Positions 1 to 5,013 of a DNA stretch of 5,424 bases are shown here, in pieces. The notes beneath the pieces were generated by a model. That model was not told the origin of the DNA and ran no database searches. It saw only the letters and a program-made list of their open reading frames with translations. Numbering within the stretch: position 1 is the stretch's first letter; each line of letters starts with the position of its first letter. This DNA comes from Akkermansiaceae bacterium UBA2367. GTDB lineage: Bacteria > Verrucomicrobiota > Verrucomicrobiia > Verrucomicrobiales > DEV007. Both the position numbers and the translations under genes were made by a program. The DNA lies in the NCBI GenBank assembly GCA_002344525.1, contig DDTJ01000081.1, positions 29,185 to 34,608 of the forward strand, in the 5' to 3' direction.

Positions 1-558
1 CAGCCGAAAGGCATTGAAGACGGGCAGTTCCAGTCAAATGAAAACAAACTGGAAGATTGATGTGTCCGCACAGGACACACAGCCGAAAGGCATTGAAGAC
101 TTTCCTCACCCGAGGGCAAGGTCTTACGGACATCCTCGGTCCGCACAGGACACACAGCCGAAAGGCATTGAAGACCGATGAGTTCCTTGTCAATCCTCGA
201 GAGGATCTGGCTTGCCGGTCCGCACAGGACACACAGCCGAAAGGCATTGAAGACTATTGTCGCGCATTTTGTGATACCGCATTTCGGGGACGCTGTCCGC
301 ACAGGACACACAGCCGAAAGGCATTGAAGACGCTCGGACGGCCTTAATGCCTGTTGCGTAGTCCATGACGTCCGCACAGGACACACAGCCGAAAGGCATT
401 GAAGACTGCAGGCTCCGAGGTGATCCCTTACGTCGGATTCGTCCCGTCCGCACAGGACACACAGCCGAAAGGCATTGAAGACGCGCGATGCGCTAGGCGC
501 ATGTGGCGGTTGTATGTGTCCGTCCGCACAGGACACACAGCCGGGGACCAAGCCCCTG
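1..558 (+). CRISPR. CRISPR array, leader-distal end (7 spacers)
   Basis: Six identical 37-nt direct repeats start at 64, 139, 218, 295, 370 and 446. Positions 1-21 are the last 21 nt of another copy cut by the window edge, and a decayed copy begins at 522. Spacers lie at 22-63, 101-138, 176-217, 255-294, 332-369, 407-445 and 483-521 (42, 38, 42, 40, 38, 39 and 39 nt) and are unrelated to each other. The repeat begins GTCCGCACAGGAC and ends GGCATTGAAGAC. It can fold two small hairpins, GTCC/GGAC around GCACA and GCC/GGC closed by a GAAA loop. The ATTGAA-type 3' end resembles the 5'-handle end of many type I and III repeats. With the decayed last repeat on the right, this suggests transcription left to right and a leader off the left edge. 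No cas gene is visible, so the subtype cannot be set. Confidence 0.97.
522..558 (+). repeat. Degenerate terminal CRISPR repeat
   Basis: The first 22 nt (522-543) match the consensus repeat exactly. The remaining 15 nt, which should read AAAGGCATTGAAGAC, are replaced by unrelated GC-rich sequence. A last repeat that has lost its 3' part is the usual sign of the old, leader-distal end of an array. The GAAA hairpin and the putative crRNA 5' handle are lost here, so this repeat is probably not processed normally. Confidence 0.9.
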
Positions 559-720
559 CTCGGGGGGCGGTGAAAAGCAAAAGGTCCCGCCAAGTGGGGG
601 TGGAGCAGAGAACAAAAAGGGCGGAACTCCCGCAGAGCTTCGGGCTTCGGGCTTCGGATTTCGAGCTTCGGACTCCACCCCCCCTCATTCTCCGCTTGCC
701 CCACCCGGCCATTCTGTGCG
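559..720. other. Non-coding spacer between CRISPR array and moxR-like gene
   Basis: I see no credible gene here. The stretch holds GC-rich potential stems: GCCCC at 552-556 with GGGGC at 564-568, nested inside GGGACC at 544-549 with GGTCCC at 583-588. It also holds a 10-bp inverted repeat, GGGGGTGGAG at 596-605 with CTCCACCCCC at 673-682, which brackets a TTCGG-rich repeat. No convincing -35/-10 promoter or Shine-Dalgarno was found before the start at 721, although the promoter for the moxR-DUF58 unit should lie here or within the array. Confidence 0.6.
637..676 (-). repeat. Dispersed TTCGGATTTCG-type intergenic repeat, copy 1
   Basis: A run of near-tandem 6-7-nt units (CTTCGGG, CTTCGGG, CTTCGGA, TTTCGAG, CTTCGGA). 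Positions 653-672 are the exact reverse complement of 3746-3765 (20 nt, TCCGAAGCTCGAAATCCGAA on the minus strand). From memory, such low-complexity CCGAAAT-type units recur in intergenic DNA of Verrucomicrobiota and Planctomycetota; their role is not known to me. The length and repetitiveness make chance unlikely. Confidence 0.7.
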
Positions 721-1716
721 ATGAAGCAGGCGATGCAATCCCAGCCCAGTCCAGACGCCGCCCTGCAACCGGTCAACGAGATCCTCTCCCGCGCCCGGGC
801 GGAAGTGGCGAAGGTCGTCATCGGGCAGCAGCGGGTGGTGGATTTCTGCCTCATCGCCGTCTTCACAGGGAACCACATCCTCGTCGAGGGCGTGCCGGGC
901 GTGGCCAAGACCCTCCTCGTCCGCACCCTCGCGAAGGTGCTGGGGACCGACTTCTCGCGCATCCAGTTCACCCCGGATCTGATGCCCTCGGACATCACCG
1001 GGACGAACGTCTTCAACCTGCAGGAAGGCGCCTTCCACCTCGTGAAAGGGCCGGTCTTCACCTCCTTCCTCCTCGCCGACGAGATCAACCGCGCCCCGGC
1101 GAAAACGCAGTCGGCCCTGCTCCAAGCGATGCAGGAGCGGCTCGTCACCATCGACGGGAAGACGCACCGCCTCCCGGCCAGCTTCACCGTCTTCGCGACG
1201 CAGAACCCGGTCGAATACGAGGGCACCTATCCGCTGCCCGAGGCGCAGAAGGACCGCTTCCTCCTGCGCGTCGAGATGGACTATCCCACGGCGGAGGAGG
1301 AGCTGAAGCTGGCCACGGCCTCGCTGGGGCGGGAGACGCCGGAGCACATCCTCGAGAGCGGGGCGGTGGAGCCCGTCCTGACCGAGCCGCAGATCGAGCG
1401 GATGCGCGAGGCGCTGGAGGCGATCACGATGAAAGACGAACTCGTCGCCTACGTCGTCGAAATCGTGCGCCGCTCCCGCGAGCTCGACAGCATCCAAGTC
1501 GGGGCCGGACCGCGGGCGACGCGGGCGCTCCTCCTCTCCAGCCGCGCCCTCGCCGCGATCGAGGGGCGGGACTACGTGACCCCCGACGACATCCGCGCCA
1601 TGGCCCATCCGGTGCTCTCCCACCGCATCGTGCTGCGCCCCGAATACGAGATCGAGGGCGTCACGGTGAACGAGGCGATCCACAAGCTGCTGGAGGCGGT
1701 CGCGGTGCCGCGTTGA
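721..1716 (+). CDS. MoxR-family AAA+ ATPase
   Basis: A 331-aa protein of normal length for MoxR ATPases, cytoplasmic chaperone-like ATPases thought to remodel or mature partner proteins, often ones with vWA domains. Motifs seen: Walker A GVPGVAKT (residues 57-64), Walker B with LLADEINRAPAKTQ (117-130), sensor 1 around FATQNP (158-163), the EAQKDRF segment with the likely arginine finger at R179, and sensor 2 GPRATRALL around R266. The C-terminal lid helices end near 'HRIVLRPEYE'. ATG 721 is chosen because the family's N-terminal helix fits from there. It lacks a clear Shine-Dalgarno, and ATG 733 is an in-frame alternative. The stop is followed after 29 nt by the DUF58 gene, so the two are probably co-transcribed. 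The specific substrate cannot be told from sequence; 'MoxR' here is a family name, not proof of a role in methanol dehydrogenase maturation. Confidence 0.95.
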   Translation: MKQAMQSQPSPDAALQPVNEILSRARAEVAKVVIGQQRVVDFCLIAVFTGNHILVEGVPGVAKTLLVRTLAKVLGTDFSRIQFTPDLMPSDITGTNVFNLQEGAFHLVKGPVFTSFLLADEINRAPAKTQSALLQAMQERLVTIDGKTHRLPASFTVFATQNPVEYEGTYPLPEAQKDRFLLRVEMDYPTAEEELKLATASLGRETPEHILESGAVEPVLTEPQIERMREALEAITMKDELVAYVVEIVRRSRELDSIQVGAGPRATRALLLSSRALAAIEGRDYVTPDDIRAMAHPVLSHRIVLRPEYEIEGVTVNEAIHKLLEAVAVPR

Positions 1717-1745
1717 CCCCCTCCCCTCCTGATCGGCGAAACGAC

Positions 1746-3149
1746 ATGCGCCCGGCCCCCCATCCCTCCCTGCTCTGGGTCGCGCTACTGGTCGTCGTGC
1801 CGGCGGCGACGGTCTTCGTCTACAGCGACGGGGCTTGGGGAAAGGCGGCGGGCTTGGTGCTGCTGCTGGTGCTCGCGGTCTCGGTCGCCGATCTCGTCGT
1901 TTCCCGGGACCGGCTCTCAAGGCTCTCCCTCGACCTGCCCGAGCTGATCCGCTGCACCAAGGGACGCGAACTGGTCGTGCCGGTGACTCTCGCGAATCGC
2001 GGCCCCGCCTTGGAATGGTTGCGCTACGGCATCGAAATTCCGCCGGACTTCCGCGTCGAGGGCGAGGTGACGGGCCGCCTCACCGGATTGGAGACGGGAA
2101 AACAGCGCCACGTCGAATATCCCCTGAAGCCGCTGCGGCGCGGACGCTTCTTCCTGGAGACGGCGCAGGTGGAGACCGTCTCGCTGCTGGGACTCTGGCT
2201 GGTGCGGCGGCGTTTCTCCCCGATGACGGAGGTGCGGGTCTACCCCGACCTGCGGGCGGAGCGGCGGCGGCTCTCCGGCGTCTTCCTGATGCGGGGCGAC
2301 GACGGCAGCCACATGGTGAGGCAGGTGGGGAAAGGCCGCGACTTCGAGCAGCTCCGCGACTACCAGCCCGGCGACGACTACGTGGATGTCGATTGGAAGG
2401 CCACGGCGCGGCGGCGCAACCCGGTGACGCGCACCTACCAGATCGAGCGCACCCAGGAGATCTACGTGGTCGTCGACCACTCGCGCCTCAGCGCCCGCGA
2501 GATCCGCGTGCCCGTGGCCGAGGCGCTCGACGGCGACTGGCTCCATCGCGAGGAGTCGGCTGGCGGGGAATGGCTCGTGACGACGCAGTTGGAGAAATTC
2601 CTCCACTGCTCCCTCATCCTCGCCTCGGTGGCGGAGCGGCAAGGGGACCTTTTCGGCTTCGTCAGTTTCGCGGACAAGGAGGACCGCTTCATCCGCGCCA
2701 AGAACGGCAAAGGCCACTACAACCTCGTCCGCGACGCCCTCTACACGCTCGAACCGAAGCCAGTCGCGCCCGATTTCGAACAGCTCATGGTCGCCCTGCG
2801 GCGGCGGCTGACGCGGCGGGCGCTGCTGGTGATGCTCGTCGATTTGAGCGACCCGCTCACGGCGGAGCAGTTCCACCAAGCCCTGCCGCTGGTGAACCGG
2901 CAGCATCTCGTGCTGGTGAACATGGTCCGGCCCGAGGCGGCGCATCCGCTGTTCTCCCCGAAGCATCTCCCCGAGACGACGGCGGAGGTCTACGAAAAGC
3001 TCGGCGGGCATTTCCAATGGCAGGAACTGCGCGAGACCGCGAACCGCCTCCGCCATCTCGGCGTCGAACTCGGCATCCCCGAGCACGCGGAGCTTTGCAC
3101 CGAGACGGTGGCGCAATATCTGAACGTCAAGAGACGGCAGTTGATTTGA
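1746..3149 (+). CDS. DUF58 / vWA-like membrane-anchored protein
   Basis: A 467-aa protein. Two hydrophobic segments near the N-terminus (about residues 9-27 and 34-52) predict a membrane anchor. A middle beta-rich part (about 60-170) is followed by the DUF58 signature, GRDFEQLRDYQPGDDYVDVDW then KATARR (about 197-223), and a vWA-like domain beginning IYVVVDHSRLSA (239-250). The metal site reads D-H-S-R-L rather than the classical D-x-S-x-S. From memory, 'D-x-SRLSA' and the ending 'QYLNVKRRQLI' typify one DUF58 subfamily, so this is probably normal. Residues about 251-281 form a charged stretch longer than in compact DUF58 proteins. The likely partner is the upstream MoxR ATPase, and the job is probably in the envelope. 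ATG 1746 is chosen because the hydrophobic segment follows directly. The frame is open further upstream, and a TTG at 1713 overlapping the moxR stop is a possible alternative. No partner gene (transglutaminase, BatA or BatD type) follows. Confidence 0.94.
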   Translation: MRPAPHPSLLWVALLVVVPAATVFVYSDGAWGKAAGLVLLLVLAVSVADLVVSRDRLSRLSLDLPELIRCTKGRELVVPVTLANRGPALEWLRYGIEIPPDFRVEGEVTGRLTGLETGKQRHVEYPLKPLRRGRFFLETAQVETVSLLGLWLVRRRFSPMTEVRVYPDLRAERRRLSGVFLMRGDDGSHMVRQVGKGRDFEQLRDYQPGDDYVDVDWKATARRRNPVTRTYQIERTQEIYVVVDHSRLSAREIRVPVAEALDGDWLHREESAGGEWLVTTQLEKFLHCSLILASVAERQGDLFGFVSFADKEDRFIRAKNGKGHYNLVRDALYTLEPKPVAPDFEQLMVALRRRLTRRALLVMLVDLSDPLTAEQFHQALPLVNRQHLVLVNMVRPEAAHPLFSPKHLPETTAEVYEKLGGHFQWQELRETANRLRHLGVELGIPEHAELCTETVAQYLNVKRRQLI

Positions 3150-3699
3150 GGGCCAAGACGCTCTCCCAAACCCGCGCCTCTCCCGGCCAACCCTCCGCCT
3201 CCAGCCCTCGGCGGATCGTCGCGTCGTCCGGTTCGACGATCCCCTCCTCGGCGATCTGTTTTTCATCGGCGGGATCGGCGGGCGAGACCTCGCGGGCGAT
3301 GCGCCAGCAGGCCCAAGCCCGCCACACGCGCGCCTCGCGGCGCGGGCCGCTCATACGCGTGGCGAGATGCTGGAAGTGGCGGCGCGGGTTGCCGATGAAT
3401 TGGTCCTCGCGCCGCTGTTCCAGAATCCAACGGAGCGCGGCGTAGGGCGGCGGCCATTCGCGCAAGGCCGCCTCGTCCCCGAGCAGGTCGGCGGAGAAGG
3501 CGCGGTTCACAAGGAGGATCGCTTGGGCGGGCAGCCCACGCCGCCACAGGGCTTGGGCACAGGCGAGGGCGAGCCGGTAGAAAGCCTCGCCCCGGTCCGT
3601 CCCGACCGCGCGGATCGAGACGGCGGATATCGAGGTGTCCGCTTCAGGCAGATAGGGACAAAGGGGAGGAACACTCGGAGTCATGCGTGGCTTTGCCAT
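3127..3699 (-). CDS. Conserved-looking protein of unknown function (190 aa)
   Basis: I cannot name a family with certainty. The protein looks soluble and mostly helical, with no signal peptide or membrane segment. Its most motif-like parts are LPAQAILLVNRAF (56-68), WPPPYAALRWIL (82-93), FIGNPRRHFQHLATRM (101-116) and RVWRAWACW (124-132), rich in Trp and Arg. I vaguely recall similar GNPRxHxQHLATRM plus RxWRAWACW proteins in Verrucomicrobiota, which is memory rather than a search result. The C-terminal part, about 140-185, is acidic and probably less conserved. ATG 3699 is supported by GGAG 8 nt upstream on the minus strand (3708-3711); ATG 3684 is in frame but has no such site. The gene converges on and overlaps the DUF58 gene by 23 nt (3127-3149), and diverges from the phosphoesterase gene. 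Coherent composition and the ribosome site make it more likely real than a shadow. Confidence 0.75.
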   Translation of the reverse strand: MAKPRMTPSVPPLCPYLPEADTSISAVSIRAVGTDRGEAFYRLALACAQALWRRGLPAQAILLVNRAFSADLLGDEAALREWPPPYAALRWILEQRREDQFIGNPRRHFQHLATRMSGPRREARVWRAWACWRIAREVSPADPADEKQIAEEGIVEPDDATIRRGLEAEGWPGEARVWESVLALKSTAVS

Positions 3700-3707
3700 T
3701 GAAGCCG

Positions 3708-3711
3708 CTCC
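3708..3711 (-). promoter_or_regulatory. Shine-Dalgarno site for the 190-aa gene
   Basis: GGAG on the minus strand, 8 nt before ATG 3699. It decides between the two in-frame ATGs at 3699 and 3684. It is among the few clear ribosome binding sites in the window; the moxR, DUF58 and phosphoesterase starts have none that is obvious. Confidence 0.5.
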
Positions 3712-3734
3712 GCCGCATCTTGCCAGTTCTTCGT

Positions 3735-3770
3735 TAAATCCGAAATCCGAAGCTCGAAATCCGAACTTTC
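3735..3770 (+). repeat. Dispersed TTCGGATTTCG-type intergenic repeat, copy 2
   Basis: Units AAATCCG, AAATCCG, AAGCTCG, AAATCCG, AACTTTC in near-tandem. Positions 3746-3765 match the reverse complement of 653-672 over 20 nt without mismatch, so the two copies lie in opposite orientation about 3 kb apart. The copy sits just upstream of the minus-strand 190-aa gene, in the divergent intergenic region. Confidence 0.7.
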
Positions 3771-3782
3771 CGGCCCAAAAGA

Positions 3783-3825
3783 CCTTTCACGTTTTACGGC
3801 GGCTTCAGGTCGCCCCGGTGAAAGG
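3783..3825. repeat. 8-bp inverted repeat / hairpin in divergent intergenic region
   Basis: CCTTTCAC (3783-3790) is perfectly complementary to GTGAAAGG (3818-3825). Inside the 27-nt loop, GGCG (3798-3801) can pair with CGCC (3811-3814), giving a two-tier stem. No T-tract follows on the plus strand. On the minus strand the bases beyond the stem (AGTC-like, from 3782 downward) are also not T-rich, so a classical terminator is not supported. It could be an operator, a small structured RNA part, or a decayed repeat; nothing in view decides. Confidence 0.45.
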
Positions 3826-3861
3826 CGGGATCGAACGGACGCGTATCCTGCGCCATGAGAC

Positions 3862-3895
3862 GAGTATCGAATCCGAAGTTTGAAATTCCAAAATC
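3862..3895 (+). repeat. Dispersed TTCGGATTTCG-type intergenic repeat, copy 3 (diverged)
   Basis: ATCGAATCCGAAGTTTGAAA followed by TTCCAAAATC is a diverged run of the same A/T-CCGAA units as copies 1 and 2, in the same orientation as copy 2 and about 100 nt from it. It lies in the leader of the phosphoesterase gene. The match to the other copies is partial, hence lower confidence. Confidence 0.5.
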
Positions 3896-3914
3896 GCGGA
3901 ACGCGGCGACCTTT

Positions 3915-3960
3915 CCGGGCACCCGCATCGCCCGGCGTCAATCAACGCCCCCCCTTTTTT
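3915..3960 (+). promoter_or_regulatory. Overlapping hairpins and T-tract directly before the phosphoesterase start
   Basis: CCGGGC (3915-3920) pairs perfectly with GCCCGG (3930-3935). GGCGT (3934-3938) pairs perfectly with ACGCC (3945-3949), and a C run then TTTTTT (3955-3960) follows. The two stems share bases 3934-3935, so they cannot both form in full. The second stem plus T-tract resembles a weak intrinsic terminator, except for five C residues between stem and T-run. It ends 2 nt before ATG 3963 and leaves no room for a Shine-Dalgarno. An attenuator is possible but unproven. Confidence 0.35.
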
Positions 3961-3962
3961 CC

Positions 3963-4769
3963 ATGAAATTCTCCCGGCGCAAATGGCTCGTCCGCTCCGT
4001 GCTTTGCGGCGGCGCCTTCGCAGGTCTCGGATGCGGCGCGACCGAGAAACACCGCCTCTCGGTGACACGGACCGACATCCCCCTCGACCCACGCCACGCC
4101 GCCCTCGACGGTCTGAAGCTCGCGCTGATGTCCGACTTCCACCACGACGACTACGGCAACTCGCGCCTGATCCGCCGCGCCGTGGAGACGATCAACAACG
4201 AAGGAGTCGATCTCGTCATTCTCGCCGGAGACTACATCTCCAGCGACTCCGTGGGCATCGCCCCGCTCTGCGAAGAGCTGAGCCATCTCAGCCCCCGCCT
4301 CGCCACCCTCGCCATCCTCGGCAACCACGATCGTCGGCACGCCGCCCTGATCCGTTCCTCCCTGGAGGAGGCGGGGGCCACCGTGCTGGTCAACGAAGCG
4401 CGGGAATTCCCCGAATTCGCCGTCGCGGGGCCAGACTCCCATTGCGGACGGCTCGGAGACCTGCCTCGCACCTTGGGCGGCATCGCGCCGGAAAAGCCCG
4501 TCCTCCTCGCCTGGCACGAACCCGACACCTTCGACCTCCACGACGATCCCCGCATCGCCCTACAAGTCTCGGGCCACACCCATGGCGGGCAGATTTGCGC
4601 GCCGTTCTACGGTCCCCTCCTCCTCCCGAAATACGGCAAAAAGTATCCCTACGGCCTCTACAGGCGCGGCCCCGCCTCGCTCTTCGTCACCCGAGGGATC
4701 GGCACGCTGAAGATCCCGGTCCGCTTCCTCTGTCCGCCGGAGGTGGCGGTTTTGCGGCTTGTTGGATAG
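3963..4769 (+). CDS. Tat-exported calcineurin-like metallophosphoesterase (YaeI/YkuE type)
   Basis: A 268-aa protein with the ordered metal-binding motifs of calcineurin-like phosphoesterases: SDFHHD (D58, H60), AGDYIS (D90), LGNHD (N121, H122, D123), AWHEPD (H185) and SGHTHGGQ (H205, H207). These bind two metal ions and hydrolyse a phosphodiester or phosphomonoester. The N-terminus MKFSRRKWLVRSVLCGGAFA has a twin-arginine motif (SRRKWL) and a hydrophobic stretch, so it should leave the cytoplasm folded. GLGC at 21-24 could be a lipobox, but G at -3 is atypical, so lipidation is uncertain; cleavage after AFA is an alternative. Length and motifs fit the YaeI/YkuE branch, related to LpxG-type UDP-diacylglucosamine hydrolases. 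The substrate is not known, and a lipid or envelope phosphoester is an inference. ATG 3963 is chosen over upstream in-frame ATG 3855 because the signal peptide starts there and the upstream part translates intergenic repeat. No Shine-Dalgarno is present. Confidence 0.92.
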   Translation: MKFSRRKWLVRSVLCGGAFAGLGCGATEKHRLSVTRTDIPLDPRHAALDGLKLALMSDFHHDDYGNSRLIRRAVETINNEGVDLVILAGDYISSDSVGIAPLCEELSHLSPRLATLAILGNHDRRHAALIRSSLEEAGATVLVNEAREFPEFAVAGPDSHCGRLGDLPRTLGGIAPEKPVLLAWHEPDTFDLHDDPRIALQVSGHTHGGQICAPFYGPLLLPKYGKKYPYGLYRRGPASLFVTRGIGTLKIPVRFLCPPEVAVLRLVG

Positions 4770-4783
4770 AGCATTTTCATTTA

Positions 4784-4816
4784 TCTCGTAGCCGATCCGA
4801 TCAGACGGCTGCGAGA
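4784..4816. terminator. Candidate terminator hairpin after the phosphoesterase gene
   Basis: TCTCGTAGCCG (4784-4794) pairs with CGGCTGCGAGA (4806-4816) over 11 positions with one G-T wobble and an 11-nt loop. It begins 15 nt after the stop codon, the right place for a terminator. No T-run follows on either strand, so intrinsic termination is not assured; it may simply be the first element of the hairpin cluster that follows. Confidence 0.4.
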
Positions 4817-4823
4817 AGGGAAC

Positions 4824-4899
4824 GCGGACACTCCTGTCCGCACCCGGAGCCTATCCGCCCGCTGCCTCTGCCGTTGCGGGCAAGAGTGCCCGCGCTCCG
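4824..4899. repeat. Paired 7-bp hairpins, likely dispersed intergenic repeat
   Basis: Two perfect 7-bp stems with 4-nt loops: GCGGACA/TGTCCGC around CTCC (4824-4841) and GCGGGCA/TGCCCGC around AGAG (4876-4893). The second is enclosed by CGGAGC (4845-4850) pairing with GCTCCG (4894-4899). The region around it, 4770-4938, has no gene that I can support. Stems of this GCGGACA-type are, from memory, frequent in intergenic DNA of Verrucomicrobiota, so a REP-like repeat family is more likely than gene-specific regulation. Only one copy of each lies in this window. Confidence 0.55.
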
Positions 4900-5002
4900 C
4901 TCTTCCGCTTGCCTCCGCGCCGGGACGAATGCCAAGCCTTAAGGGCACGTCTGGAAACCTCCCCCGAAGAGCAAACTTCTGTCACATCTTCGGTTCCCTG
5001 GC

Positions 5003-5007
5003 GAAGG
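5003..5007 (+). promoter_or_regulatory. Shine-Dalgarno site of the IS transposase
   Basis: GAAGG lies 6 nt before ATG 5014. It fixes 5014 as the original transposase start and so shows that the UGA at 5035 lies inside the ancestral coding sequence rather than upstream of it. Confidence 0.5.
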
Positions 5008-5013
5008 TGTGCG

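Noticed and set aside
57..347. Open frames running through the CRISPR repeats (also on the minus strand at 190-462)
   Set aside because: They translate the repeat over and over with unrelated spacer text between, and have no family-like sequence. They are open because repeat plus spacer lacks stops in that frame.
541..720. Possible tracrRNA-like anti-repeat next to the array
   Set aside because: I looked for stretches complementary to the repeat (for example CTTCAATGCC or CTTTCGGCTG) downstream of the array and elsewhere and found none of useful length.
715..727. 13-nt identity TGTGCGATGAAGC shared by the moxR start and the transposase start (5008-5020)
   Set aside because: One such match is not surprising in a window of this size and composition; flanking bases do not match, so no common origin is indicated.
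399..1745. Long upstream extension of the DUF58 frame, open from 399
   Set aside because: It overlaps the CRISPR array and the whole moxR gene in another frame and is Arg/Pro/Gly-rich low-complexity text, typical of shadow frames in GC-rich genes. DUF58 proteins begin just before the hydrophobic segment at 1746.
685..1920. Minus-strand 411-codon open frame opposite moxR
   Set aside because: It mirrors the moxR gene, which has all AAA+ motifs. Its own product is Arg/His/Gly-rich without recognisable domains.
1835..3445. Plus-strand 536-codon and minus-strand 449-codon (1917-3266) open frames over the DUF58 gene
   Set aside because: Both are shadows of the DUF58 gene in high-GC DNA, with biased low-complexity products and no start-site support.
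3695..3706. Short resemblance of GCCATTGAAGCC to the CRISPR repeat end
   Set aside because: It is only a partial match, inside the start of the 190-aa gene, with no spacing to another repeat-like sequence.
3681..3941. Minus-strand 86-codon open frame in the divergent intergenic region
   Set aside because: Part of it is just the translation of the CCGAAAT-type repeats (SDFELRISDL), and it overlaps the start of the 190-aa gene, which has a ribosome site.
3983..4942. Plus-strand 319-codon open frame over the phosphoesterase gene, and minus-strand 3942-4541
   Set aside because: The phosphoesterase frame carries every family motif; these alternatives are Arg/Pro- or Gly/Val-rich shadows.
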